42,540 nt of DNA from Strigomonas culicis (Eukaryota; Euglenozoa; Kinetoplastea; Trypanosomatida; Trypanosomatidae), in contig AUXH01000094.1 in assembly GCA_000482145.1 (NCBI GenBank), positions 1-42,540 of the forward strand. Reading direction: 5' to 3'. The position numbers were made by a program, and so were the translations under genes. Of this stretch, positions 8,150-18,181 are shown in pieces. The stretch's first letter is position 1, and every line of letters begins with the position of its first letter. The notes under the pieces were generated by a model that did no database searches, was not told the DNA's origin, and worked only from the letters and a program-made list of their open reading frames with translations.

Positions 8150-11025
8150 ATGGACAATAGCTACCAAGATATCAGTCATAGCCACAACACGGGTGACACA
8201 ACGAATGGGAACGCTAGCGGGATGGATTTTGCGGTCGGCGGAGGTGTTGACTTTGTGGTAGCCGACGTGAGTCCGACACTCAACAACAGCACCGCGAACA
8301 GTAGTCGAAGCTATCCAAAGCGCGTCTATCACCGGAACAACACGGAGTACTTGGAACACCAAAACTACCACTATCCCTCGTCGTTGTCCCCACCGCCACC
8401 GCCGCTGTATCCGGCGCCGCCGTACCAGAGCCGCCACCCGAGCAGTGGCGACGCGCCGCCACCCTACACCGCAACAACAACAACCACAACACCGGCGATG
8501 GTGGGGATGGCAGGGGCCGCCGGCAGCGCGACCGCCGCGGCGACCGCGCTTCTGACGCGCGTGACGGAGGCCGATCAGAAGCGGGAGGCCGACTATCTCT
8601 ATCATCGCTACATTGAGACCACTGACTCCCCGGTGCTGCTGATTCCGTACGTGTACAACTTCTTTTGGAAAGACCACCTGCCGGCCTACATCGCCGCGCA
8701 TGTCGCGGACCCCACCTCGAACAAATGGCTCGAGCGCATCGCCGAATTCGTCTTTGGTGCGGAAGCGGGTGGGGGGGAGGGAGCCGGACCCGACCGGAGG
8801 CGGCCGTTTCAGAACCTGCTGCCGCTGTCGACTGTGTTGTGTCTGGACGCCCTCGCGTCGGCGGTGGTGCAGGGCGGCCCTTCGGTGGAGGAGGAGGTCG
8901 CCCTCCGCGAGGCGCGGAACCCCTTCTTCCATTTCCTGCACTACCCCCTCGAGGCGGGCGCCGCGGGGCCCCACTCGAAACGCGGCTACAAGGCGTACAA
9001 CCGATGGGTCGCAGAGCGGCTGCAGTCCCGCAAGCGCGGCCGGCCGCTGGCGCCGCCCCCGCCCGCCCCCTTCCAGCACACGAAGCGCCAGACGAGCAGC
9101 CCCAAGGCGAGCCCCGTCGCGGAGGACGCCGATGAAGAGGGGGGGGAGGATGGGGTGGTCCCGACGGAGTGGTTCGTGCCGCTGCCTTTTCAGCGCGAGT
9201 GCAAGCACGGCTTCGACGCGCCCTCCGCCCACCGCCAGACGAGCGCTGCGCGGGCGCCGGGCGGCCTGCTGCCGACGCCGCCGAGCGACTACTGTTACAT
9301 TCTCAACCCCCACTGTCTGCGGGAGGGTGCCCCCGCGGCGCACGGGGACGCGTTCCACCGCGTCTGCGCGCGTGGCGCGCTCGTGCGGGACGAAGCGTGC
9401 CTGTTGTACTACCGCTGGCGGCTCTACGCTCAGCTACAGGGTGACGGCCCGACGCAGTGGCGCACGCTGCCCTTCAAGATGGAGCGTCCGGCTGTGCCGC
9501 CACCGCCCATGGACCGGGGCGGCCGGGGCGGGGGCGGGGTGGAGGCAGACATCGAGGACGTGCGGTTCAGCCTTGTCTTTGTGCCGCCGCCCGCGGAGGC
9601 GAGCGGCCCCGCGGTTCTAGATCTGCTGCTACAGAAGGTCACTTTTTTTATCGCGCAGCGGCGGCGGTGGCGGGCGCGCCCGCCACCGCCGCCCGGCAGC
9701 CGCGCGCTGATCCACCAACTCGTCCGCGCGGTCTTCTTCTTCGACAAGGCGGCCGGGGCGGGGGAAGGAGTGTGGGCGCCTCTGACGGAGGATCTGCTGC
9801 TGCCGCCGTCCGCGCTGTGGGTCGCGCGGCAGGTCGCCACGTCGGCCACGAAGCGGTGCGTGTTTGACTGTCTGGACGAGGCGCGGCAGGAGGCCGCGCC
9901 CCCGCACGCGCCGAGTGAGAGGGGCGAGTGGGAGGCGCTGTTGGACATGGAGGTGCTCTTTCAGCAGCACCTCGCGCAGCATCCGCCCGCTGCCAACGGG
10001 CGCACCGCCGAGCTGAAGCGAACCTTTTTGCGGGAGACTGTTTTCGAGGCCGACTTCATCGCCGCGCGGATGGTTTTTGTGATCGAACACTTCCAGAAGT
10101 GCTTTCATCTGTTTAGTATACTGCTGGACTACACGTTGGTGACGGTCCAGGCCACGCTCTTCGTGGCGCTGCCCGTCATTCAGGACGCCGCGCGGGCGGG
10201 GAGGCAGCAGCCCGCTCAGGCAAGGGAGCAGGCGGACATCAATGCAAATAACTTCTACATCCAGCAGCCGACGAAACTGGATGGTGCGAGCCATCCGGAC
10301 GAAGTGGACAAACCATCCGTGTATCAACAGCTGCAGTGTCATACGCTCACGCTGTTTTCGTACCTCTGCATTCTCAACGACTGCGTGTTCAACAGCCACC
10401 GCGCCGTGGAAGACCAATGGATAAAGGAGGAGACGCTCGAGCTCTTGTACAATACAAACAAGCACCATCACTACGATAACGAGGGGCACGCGGATGCCGC
10501 AGAGAATAGTGACGCGAGCGGTATACTGGTGAAGGCGGTCGAGACCATTTTATTCGCCTTCTTGGATGCGTTACTGATGCACATCAGTGTGAGTCTCCAG
10601 TGCTGTCAGGTCCCCCAGCAGGGTCAAAGCATCACCATCACACGGATGGATACGCTGGCAGCCTCCTCTGAAGCTCATAATAACAATAATAATAATAATG
10701 TGGTGTTTGAAGAGCCTCCAGCGACTTCCACCGTGCGGCTTTGCTTTGCAAATGAACTCCAGTCCCTTTCGCAAGAAAAAATAATAATAATAATAATGAT
10801 GATAACAAGGATCGAGCGGAGACGATCAGCACGGCTCTTTTTCTGTTGGGGTGGCTGCGGGATCTGCTGCCAGTGTGGGTGGGGGAGGGGGACGGTCGGC
10901 AACAGGCGTACAGCTCGAATAAACAACACTCGGGGGGGATCGTATCGCTCCGCATGCGAGGCCAGCTCAAGGAGCGTTATGGGTTTGTGTTTGGCAAAAA
11001 GGAAGGGGAAGAAGCATCACCGTAA
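8150..11025 (+). CDS. Unrecognised protein, faintly gamma-tubulin-complex-like; one-base frame break near 10780
   Basis: No firm family. The N-terminal 120 residues are Asn/Ser/Pro/Thr-rich and look disordered. From about residue 140 the sequence becomes globular, with many aromatic and hydrophobic residues. A helical block from about residue 640 (RMVFVIEHFQKCFHLFSILL, later HTLTLFSYLCILNDCVF and VETILFAFLDALL) loosely recalls the C-terminal helical domain of gamma-tubulin complex proteins; this is a weak inference. The uncorrected frame runs on to 11071, but after 10780 it turns into Ile runs and Arg/Cys-rich nonsense. The adjacent frame instead gives an Asn/Asp run, then ISTALFLLGWLRDLLPVW, then a charged end with a TAA at 11023-11025. 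One missing A in the A run at 10776-10781 explains this. It is either a homopolymer sequencing error or a real break. Confidence 0.7.
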
Positions 11026-11441
11026 AAACAGATGTGTAGGACTATTTCAGAATGGAAAAAAAAGGAGATAATGATGGTATAAGACTGTGTCTGTGACAGT
11101 TGATAGTGAAGGATAATAACAAAAAGGTAACGGTGTCTATTGGCTGTTGTTGTAATTGTTTTTTTTTGTTTTTTAGAAGAGTAGATATGTATGCCCCTTT
11201 ATTCTTTCTTTCACTTTTTCCTTTCTTCCTTATTCATAATTCGTAAAAGGCAGAATAAATAGAGTAGATACAGTTTTTTTAGATTACTTGTTGCGGCTGT
11301 TGTTGTTAACACGACGCTAGATAATACTCATCGTTGGTGTACCATTGCTTTCATTTTATTTTTCTTTGTTTATTTGCATTTTTTCCCACAACTTTCAGTC
11401 CCAACCAAAAAAGAAAAGAGTGAGAGCGACAACGAGAGAAC
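11026..11441. other. Intergenic region
   Basis: AT-rich spacer with T homopolymers near 11159-11172, containing the 3' flank of the upstream gene and the acceptor for the next. No open frame with coding character was seen; the last bases overlap only the out-of-frame tail of the broken gene. Confidence 0.65.
11344..11398 (+). promoter_or_regulatory. Predicted trans-splice acceptor for the ubiquitin-like-domain gene
   Basis: A long T/C-rich tract ends in a textbook TTTCAG with AG at 11397-11398. This predicts a 5' UTR of about 43 bases before the ATG at 11442. Confidence 0.65.
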
Positions 11442-13745
11442 ATGCTTTCGTCGACAGGGTCTTCTCGCTCCATCCGCATACATGAAAATGCTATTGCGCA
11501 TGCACATCATCATCGAGCGGCCGCCGCCACGGCTGTGCTGCCTCCACCCCGGACGCGCTCTAGCCTCACTGACACTACCAGTTCATCCAGTGACGCGCAT
11601 CGCCTGCGGCGACAGCGAAAAGGAAATGGTCACGCTCGGCGGCCGGAGGTGGCAGCGAGCGCCGGCGCTTCCTCCGTGCTCACACTCGACCATCGGCACG
11701 TCATCGCCGCGCCGGCGGCGCCGCCATATTCCAGAAACCCACAGCAGCAGCAGCATCACGGCCATGTACTGCGTGGCATCCGCCCGCCGCGCACGAGAGG
11801 GCCTGGGAGCGTGCCGCCCGTCACGCCTTACGTACGGCGGGCGCCCCCGCGTGTGCTGGGGCCGCCGCGTTTTTTAGAGGCGATGGGTCTCTCACACCCC
11901 CGCGCACGGCCGACAGCGGCGAAGACGACGGCGACGGCAGCAAAAACAGCAGCCACCGCCACGAAGAGCAGAAGGAAGGAGAAGGAAAGGGTCCAAGGGG
12001 TGGCAGCCGCCGCCGCCGCACCAGCACCGGCAGCCCCACGTGCCGCAGCTATCGAATCGAAGACGACACAAACCGTCACCGTCTCGGATGAAAAAAAAAA
12101 CAGGGAGGAGGTGAGCGGCGGGGTGCTGGCGCCCGCGTCTCTCACAGACATGGACGGCAGCACACGGGAGGAGGCAGGTGGCGGCTCCGCCTGTCCACGT
12201 GCCCTCCGCGGCCGTCGCTACACGGGCACGTCATCGACCACCTTCCACAAGTATGAAACAGGCGGTGCAGCATCCGGTGACTCTTCCGCGAGAGACCATG
12301 ACACGTCGTCAGGGGTCGAGGCAAACCAGACCGCCGCTGGCAATGATGAAAATAAGAAAAAGAAGAACAATAATACCAATCTGTCTTCTCTCTTTTCTTC
12401 TTTTGCGGCGGCGACGGATCCCAGTAGTAAGAAGAATAAGGAGGATGCGGTGGTGCCGCCACCAGCGCCGACCGAGTTCGCGACTGTGCGGGTGAGTGTG
12501 CTCGACTACATAAACGTTCTGTTACTGCTGCAAGGCGAACAGCAGAATAAGGATGAGACGGACATACACGGCGCTGACGAAGACGCTGTGACGGATTATC
12601 AAATGGGGTTTGAAGGGGAGGAAATAGATGTTTCTACCATTTTACATCAACGGCATATTAACACGCATGAGGAGAGCAGTAAAGCGCGCGCCTCGCCCAG
12701 CATGCAAAAATACATGGACCCGTCCACGCACGCGTGGGGCTTCAAATTTGTTTTCCCATTTCAGTCGCTGAACAAATACACCATTTTCGATTTGAAACGG
12801 GAAATCTTTCAACGTTTTGTGCCCATCCCGGTTGATAGACAGATCATGCGATGCGAGGGTGTGACCCTGTGTAACCCGCTACCGCTAAGTCTACTCGAAT
12901 ACAAAGGTCAAGGCCCAGCAGGGAAGAAGGGAACGGAGGTGCTGCTGTCCATCGAGTACGACACACGCGTGTCCTCGCTCCTATCCTCACAGGCACAAGA
13001 AAAAAGGAAGGAGGATAGGAATACAGCAAGGCAAAACAAGCCACTCATCTCCCCCGCAGACGAGATACAGCAGCGTAAGCAAATAACTTCTTACTTAGAA
13101 AGCGCGCCGCCGCATCCACACCAGACGGATGGGTCGGCGCGACCGCACGAACCCCTCACCGACCCCACACTGGTGGCGGGGCACATCCGCTACTTGCGAA
13201 GGCTCATTGGGGAAGTGGATGGCGGCTCCACGGCAGAAGAAGAGGAGGAGAGAGACGTACGCCAAGGGCTTACGCAGCAGCATCGCCGCGCGCCGTACAC
13301 GGCAGCGGCGGAGGAGGACCCCGTGACCTCGGAGAGCGACGATTTCTGGTCGCCGGCGGCGGTGCCGGGCTGGCCCCCACGCCGCGGCGCTGCGGACGCG
13401 GAGCAGCACCGCCACGGGACGAGGCTGTCGGTGACGCTCGGCGATCCGCTCGGCTCCGGCACCGGCTCGACCATGAGTGACAGTGACCTGGCGTCGAGCA
13501 ACGATGAATCTAGTGCGCTGACACAACCGAGGCAGCAGCAGCAGAAGCACCAACAACACCCCATGGCGGTGACCGCTGCGTGGCACAAAAGCTTGGCGCC
13601 ACCGCTGCCGCCACCACGGACGAGCGGCGGTCGCCACCTCGGCCGCGCGCTGCTGCCACCACAGCAGCAGCAGCAGCAGCAGCATCACGGCCACGAAGGT
13701 GGCGGAGTGGAGCCGTGGGAATTCAGCTCTGTCTCCTCCACTTAA
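11442..13745 (+). CDS. Mostly disordered protein with a ubiquitin-like domain and an LC8-type motif
   Basis: A 767-residue protein, not recognised as a named family. Residues 1-340 are low complexity (Ala, Arg, Ser, Lys), with a KTTQT motif at 207-211 that fits the classical K-x-T-Q-T docking site for dynein light chain LC8. Residues about 346-365 (a TVRVSVLDYINVLLLLQ segment) and 432-510 look folded. In the second block a beta strand FKFVFPFQ, the helix YTIFDLKREIFQRF, a DRQIMRCEG turn and a closing strand EVLLSIEYD follow the order of a ubiquitin-like beta-grasp fold. It has no diGly ending, so it would be a domain and not a conjugated modifier. The rest is acidic and then Gln/Pro/His-rich. 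It lies directly upstream of the LC8 gene, in the same orientation, which makes the docking motif more interesting. Confidence 0.7.
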   Translation: MLSSTGSSRSIRIHENAIAHAHHHRAAAATAVLPPPRTRSSLTDTTSSSSDAHRLRRQRKGNGHARRPEVAASAGASSVLTLDHRHVIAAPAAPPYSRNPQQQQHHGHVLRGIRPPRTRGPGSVPPVTPYVRRAPPRVLGPPRFLEAMGLSHPRARPTAAKTTATAAKTAATATKSRRKEKERVQGVAAAAAAPAPAAPRAAAIESKTTQTVTVSDEKKNREEVSGGVLAPASLTDMDGSTREEAGGGSACPRALRGRRYTGTSSTTFHKYETGGAASGDSSARDHDTSSGVEANQTAAGNDENKKKKNNNTNLSSLFSSFAAATDPSSKKNKEDAVVPPPAPTEFATVRVSVLDYINVLLLLQGEQQNKDETDIHGADEDAVTDYQMGFEGEEIDVSTILHQRHINTHEESSKARASPSMQKYMDPSTHAWGFKFVFPFQSLNKYTIFDLKREIFQRFVPIPVDRQIMRCEGVTLCNPLPLSLLEYKGQGPAGKKGTEVLLSIEYDTRVSSLLSSQAQEKRKEDRNTARQNKPLISPADEIQQRKQITSYLESAPPHPHQTDGSARPHEPLTDPTLVAGHIRYLRRLIGEVDGGSTAEEEEERDVRQGLTQQHRRAPYTAAAEEDPVTSESDDFWSPAAVPGWPPRRGAADAEQHRHGTRLSVTLGDPLGSGTGSTMSDSDLASSNDESSALTQPRQQQQKHQQHPMAVTAAWHKSLAPPLPPPRTSGGRHLGRALLPPQQQQQQQHHGHEGGGVEPWEFSSVSST

Positions 13746-13896
13746 ACGAGTGCCAAAAGGGAGTGGTGTTTGTTGTGTGTGTGTCTTCTTTCCTTTTCTT
13801 TTTTGTATTATTATTATAATGCTCACTTTAGTTCACTGTTTTCTCCGACACGCGCATGCTAATGAAGATACTACAATCAAAAATCAAAAAAAAATA

Positions 13897-13930
13897 CTTC
13901 TTTGCATCTCTCTTTGTCTCTTCACGATAG
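13897..13930 (+). promoter_or_regulatory. Predicted trans-splice acceptor for LC8
   Basis: A C/T-rich tract (13897-13926) is followed by AG at 13929-13930, about 85 bases before the LC8 ATG at 14015. Confidence 0.6.
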
Positions 13931-14014
13931 CTCCGCCCATAGTAAGTCTATATACAGATCATCCAGCTATATACAATTATTACTAAAAAAAAAAGAGAAG
14001 GACCGTAAAGCAAA

Positions 14015-14287
14015 ATGGGCAAAATCACGGATATGAACTACAACGCAGACATGTCGAAGGAAATGATAGAGGACGCACACAGCTGTGTGCTCGCCGCCTT
14101 CGACAACGAAACGAGTGAGAGCGCCGTTGCGACGTACATCAAACGGGAGTTTGTGCGCAAGTACAAGGGCATCTGGCACTGCGTGGTTGGCAAAAACTTT
14201 GGCAGCTTCGTGACGCACGAGATGAAGCACTACATCTACCTCACGTGGGGTCCCGTCTCCGTCCTGTTGTGGAAGTCGGTCTCCTAG
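14015..14287 (+). CDS. DYNLL: Dynein light chain LC8
   Basis: Ninety residues, the normal LC8 length. LC8 is a homodimeric hub that binds short TQT-type peptides and is part of cytoplasmic and axonemal dyneins and of intraflagellar-transport dynein. Family hallmarks are all visible: the NADMS start, IKREF-RKY, the strand WHCVVGKNFGSFVTHE that forms the peptide groove, KHYIYL, and the closing VSVLLWKS. The sequence is slightly divergent in the middle (ESAVATYIKREF) but shows no missing key element. Other trypanosomatids carry more than one LC8 copy, so this may be one paralogue of several. The start at 14015 gives the expected N-terminus. Confidence 0.95.
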   Translation: MGKITDMNYNADMSKEMIEDAHSCVLAAFDNETSESAVATYIKREFVRKYKGIWHCVVGKNFGSFVTHEMKHYIYLTWGPVSVLLWKSVS

Positions 14288-15034
14288 GAAGGGTAAGGGG
14301 GGGGGGAACAAGAGGCGCGATGACTACTATTGTTTTATCATCATCATTATTATCCTAATAGAGGCCCTGTGTGTTGTTGCGATTACCATCGTGGTTTTTT
14401 TTTTTTCTTCGTCAGTTTGATTGGTTGGTGTTAGTGTATGTAAATAAAGAATTTACAAACGAAAAAAAAAAAGAGAGAAACAGTGACATTCTCACTAATA
14501 CTATTATGTTTATTGTAAGCAGCTGGAGTGCATGCGTATTCCTATGTGTACGTGTGTATGGCTGTGTCATTAATAATAATAGGATTATTTTCTTTGTCCT
14601 TTTTTCTTAATTATCATTATTGTAAATGTACTCATATTTATTCTCTTTTTTTTTGGTTTGTATGTACTGTTTCATTATTGATTTCTTGTAAACACGAAAA
14701 AAAAAGCGGTTGTGACGCAGATTCTGTTAGCTTGTTTGCTGGTTTCATGTGTGTTTATGTAAACGTGTTTGAGAAATATATGTGGATTCTATCTATTTCA
14801 TGTTGTTCTCCCACTCATTCAATCATACTTCTTTCAAAAAAAAAAAGCTACAGTGACACTAAACACTGAAAATATTCTCATATTTCCTTCTGCCTTTTTT
14901 TTTCTATTAATTGCAATACGACAGAGAATATATATATATATTCTTCTCTAGAGAAAGTGAGGAGAGGCGAATTCTTTTTTTTCTTTTGAATTTCCCATTA
15001 CTATTGCTATTATTTCAATTACTATTTATTAGTC
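14288..15034. other. Intergenic region of about 750 bases
   Basis: Very AT-rich with many homopolymers and a short (TA)n at about 14930-14941. Open frames here translate into Phe/Ile/Cys-rich low-complexity peptides and show none of the GC-rich codon use of the neighbours, so no gene is called. It may hold a long LC8 3' UTR. Confidence 0.65.
14888..14924 (+). promoter_or_regulatory. Predicted trans-splice acceptor for the kinesin gene
   Basis: A pyrimidine tract at 14888-14905 leads to AG at 14923-14924. Other possible AGs follow at 14950-14951 and at 15031-15032, the last only two bases before the ATG, so the exact site is uncertain. Confidence 0.45.
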
Positions 15035-18000
15035 ATGGCGCCATCGGAGGGCATCAAAACCTTTCTCCGCATCCGCCCGGCGGCGACGGCGCAGCAGAGC
15101 GCCTTTCTGACCAGCACCGGCAAGACCAGCAGTGTGCAGACAAAGGTGCCGAACAACCGCAGCTGTCAGTACGAGACGACACACGATTTCAACGGCAGTG
15201 ACATCCGATTCATGGTGAACCGCAACGACCTCGCGGACATCAACAAGGAGCAGAGTGCGAACGCGGCGGCCTACCACGACATCATCAACAACTCTGCCAA
15301 CAGCTACGCGTTCCACTTCACGCGCGTGCTGGAGCCGGCGGTGCGGCAGGAGGAAGTGTTTGACATTGTCGCGAAGGAGTGTGTGCAGAGCGCCTTGGAC
15401 GGCTTCAACAGCACCATTTTCGCGTACGGCCAGACCGGCAGCGGCAAGACGTACAGCATCACCGGCGGCACGGAGAGCTACGACGACCGCGGCATCATCC
15501 CGCGCGGTCTCGCGTACATCTTCAACGCCATCCACAGCGCGAACACCAGCAACGCCACGACACGCGTGAGCATCTCCTACCTGCAGATCTACAATGACAA
15601 GGGGCAGGATTTGTTGAACCACGGCAAGGACGCGCACACCCTGGAGGAGCTCACCCCGGTGACGGTGCAAGACACTCTGGACGCGACGGCGGTCAGCGGC
15701 GACGGGCAGGAGGTGCTGCTGAAGAACCTGGAGCAGCACCCCGCCGCCACGCTGACGGACGCGCTCAATTTACTCTTCCTTGGCGACACGAACCGCCTGT
15801 ACTGCGAGACGCCGATGAACAAGACGTCCTCGCGGTCCCACTGCGTCTTCATCGTCTTTCTCGAAACGCGCTTCAGCGACAGCAGCCGCATCCGCCGCAG
15901 CAAGCTGAACTTTGTGGACCTCGCCGGCAGCGAGCGCGTGAGTCGGACGCAGGTGACGGGCAACATCCTCACCGAGGCGAAGTACATCAACCTGAGCCTG
16001 CACTACCTGGAGCAGGTCATCACCGCGCTGAGTGAGCAGGCGCGCGGGAGGCGCGACCACGTGCCGTACCGCAACGCCTACCTCACCATGGTGCTGCGGG
16101 ACAGCCTCGGAGAGAACTGCCGCACCAGCATGCTCGCCACCTGCCACGCCGCCGTCGCGGTGCTGCCGGAGACGATCAGCACCTGTCGCTTTGCGCAGCG
16201 CGTCGCACTGATTAAACAAAACGCGCACGTCAACGAAGAGGTTGACCCGCTGCTGCTCGTCAAGCGGCTCAAGAGCGAGGTCGCGATGCTGAAAGAGAAG
16301 CTGCTCTTCTACGAGAAGGACGGCGAGGGGGCGGAGCGCGTGTTGGGGGAGGACGAGAAGGCGCAGTGCCGCACCATCATCCGCCAGTTCCTGGAGAAGC
16401 AGGAGGGCGGGGGCCGCATAGAGGGGCTGGAGGGCGATCTCGCGCGCATCTACTACTGCTTCGATGTGCTCAAGAGCACCATCAACCGCAAGGGCGGCGG
16501 CGTCACCCTCGTCGACCCCACCGCGCCGCACCCGCAACAGGGCGGCAGCCCCCCCAGCCGTCCGGACGGCGGCGTCGACGCGGCCGTGCTGGAAGACTAT
16601 AAGACGCAGGTGGAGGCCCTCACGGTAAGCCTTCAACAGAAGGAGAACGAGGTGAATCTGCTGCTGAACGTCATCCATAAGACGAACACCGCCAAGTTCA
16701 ACGTGGAGGCGCAGGTGAACGACGCGGTGTGGGCGGACTACCAAAGCAGTCAGGTGGGTGGGATGGATGCGCTGCAGCTCATCCAGTTCCTCCGGCAGGG
16801 CACGGCAAGTCCCGCGGCGGGGGCGCCGACGAAAGACACCAACTACGGCGCCGCCATCGCACACGCCCAACAGCTCTCCCAGACCGGCAAACTGCAGCAA
16901 GAGCAGGTGACCGCGACGGAGGAGTACTTGAAGCGAAAAGAGGAGCTCAAGCATCAGAACAGCGCGACGGCGAATGCGTACAACCTACAGGCGCTCAGCG
17001 ACGCAGAGCTGGTGCAGGACCGCACGGCCGCCTTCGAGGCCTTCAAGTCATCCTGCGAGGAGTTCACGCGGCTGGAGCAGACCAAGGGCACGCTGAAGGA
17101 CAAGTACGAGGGGTGCAAGCGCACTGCCGCGCAGCTCAACGCGCGCGTCGACGCGATCAAGCAAATCAAGAAAAAGGTGCAGCAGGTGCGCGCGGAGCGC
17201 GCCGTCCTGGAGGAAAGGAATGCCAGCGCGGGCACCGGCGCGGCGGAGTCGAGTAGTCAGGAGGAGGCGGCGCTGCTGGCCACGCTGACCGCGTCCAAGA
17301 CGGAGTACAACCAGCTGGCGGAGTCGCTGCGGAAGCAGAAGGAAGAGATCGACGGCATGCACCTCTTCATCAAGCACGCGCAGGAGCGGCTGACGCGCGA
17401 CTTTGAGGACTGGCTGCAGCTCCGCCAGAAGCAGGTCGGTCTGGCCATGAACACGGCCAGCAACACAAACAACAAGACAACTACCACTGCTACTCCTACT
17501 AGTAGTAATGCTGATGTGCAGACCCATTTGGCGGCGGAGTCGAGAATCGGAATCAGCGGCACTCCCCCGCCGGTGCGGCCGCCGCTGGAGATGCCGCGTC
17601 CTCAGGAGCAGGCGGAGACGATGGCGGCCACGAACGCCATGTGGAACGCCAGTTACCCCACGCTCGCACCCACTGCAGGGGACGGCCACGAGCCACACCC
17701 ATCCTCCGCACCCTCTCGAAGCCTTACCCACGACAACAATAATAATAATAATATGGTTACTTCGCCAAACGGCCACACGCTAAATGTGCGCTTGGGTAAT
17801 TATGTCAACCAAAACGGTGGTGTGAAGAGTGTGTCCCCCATCGCGCGGCTGCCCTCGCTTCCACTGCAGCCTGCCGCCTCTCTGCCGAGCAACAACACCA
17901 ATAACAACAATATGGGTGGCCTGTCGCCCGGCAGTAGCACCGGTCTCGACCGGCAGCTCATCACGCCCCCGTATCACCTCCAGCCGCTGAACGCTGCTGC

Positions 18001-18181
18001 GACGGCGCCAGCAAATCATAGTGCGCCTCTTTATGATACTACTACTACTACTAATACTAATATGAATACGGTGAACCCGTATGCACCGCAACACCGGTCC
18101 ACCGGCAACGCGGCAGCGGACGAACAGCTCGCGGCGCTCTACAAAGCGCGAGAGGCGATGCGTGCACAGTTGCAACGATAA
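15035..18181 (+). CDS. KIF9B: Kinesin-9 family motor, KIF6 type (kinesin-9B)
   Basis: A 1048-residue N-terminal kinesin. The motor covers about residues 6-395: P-loop GQTGSGKT (132-139), switch I SSRSH, switch II DLAGSER (295-301), and the neck region after CRFAQRVALI. Segments such as GIIPRGLAYIF, NLLFLGDTNR, ETPMNKTSSRSHC and TEAKYINLSLHYLEQVI are typical of KIF6, the kinesin-9B branch. In trypanosomes kinesin-9B acts in the flagellum and is needed for normal paraflagellar rod assembly; the same role here is inference. Coiled coil is expected at about 400-440 and 600-810. The tail beyond about 815 is Thr/Asn/Pro-rich and disordered. All nucleotide-binding motifs are intact, so the motor should be active. 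The start gives a normal short N-terminus before the first beta strand (FLRIRP). Confidence 0.92.
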   Translation: MAPSEGIKTFLRIRPAATAQQSAFLTSTGKTSSVQTKVPNNRSCQYETTHDFNGSDIRFMVNRNDLADINKEQSANAAAYHDIINNSANSYAFHFTRVLEPAVRQEEVFDIVAKECVQSALDGFNSTIFAYGQTGSGKTYSITGGTESYDDRGIIPRGLAYIFNAIHSANTSNATTRVSISYLQIYNDKGQDLLNHGKDAHTLEELTPVTVQDTLDATAVSGDGQEVLLKNLEQHPAATLTDALNLLFLGDTNRLYCETPMNKTSSRSHCVFIVFLETRFSDSSRIRRSKLNFVDLAGSERVSRTQVTGNILTEAKYINLSLHYLEQVITALSEQARGRRDHVPYRNAYLTMVLRDSLGENCRTSMLATCHAAVAVLPETISTCRFAQRVALIKQNAHVNEEVDPLLLVKRLKSEVAMLKEKLLFYEKDGEGAERVLGEDEKAQCRTIIRQFLEKQEGGGRIEGLEGDLARIYYCFDVLKSTINRKGGGVTLVDPTAPHPQQGGSPPSRPDGGVDAAVLEDYKTQVEALTVSLQQKENEVNLLLNVIHKTNTAKFNVEAQVNDAVWADYQSSQVGGMDALQLIQFLRQGTASPAAGAPTKDTNYGAAIAHAQQLSQTGKLQQEQVTATEEYLKRKEELKHQNSATANAYNLQALSDAELVQDRTAAFEAFKSSCEEFTRLEQTKGTLKDKYEGCKRTAAQLNARVDAIKQIKKKVQQVRAERAVLEERNASAGTGAAESSSQEEAALLATLTASKTEYNQLAESLRKQKEEIDGMHLFIKHAQERLTRDFEDWLQLRQKQVGLAMNTASNTNNKTTTTATPTSSNADVQTHLAAESRIGISGTPPPVRPPLEMPRPQEQAETMAATNAMWNASYPTLAPTAGDGHEPHPSSAPSRSLTHDNNNNNNMVTSPNGHTLNVRLGNYVNQNGGVKSVSPIARLPSLPLQPAASLPSNNTNNNNMGGLSPGSSTGLDRQLITPPYHLQPLNAAATAPANHSAPLYDTTTTTNTNMNTVNPYAPQHRSTGNAAADEQLAALYKAREAMRAQLQR

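Noticed and set aside
14371..14951. Small open frames in the gap between LC8 and the kinesin
   Set aside because: They are Phe/Ile/Cys-rich low-complexity translations of AT-rich UTR sequence, without GC-rich codon use.
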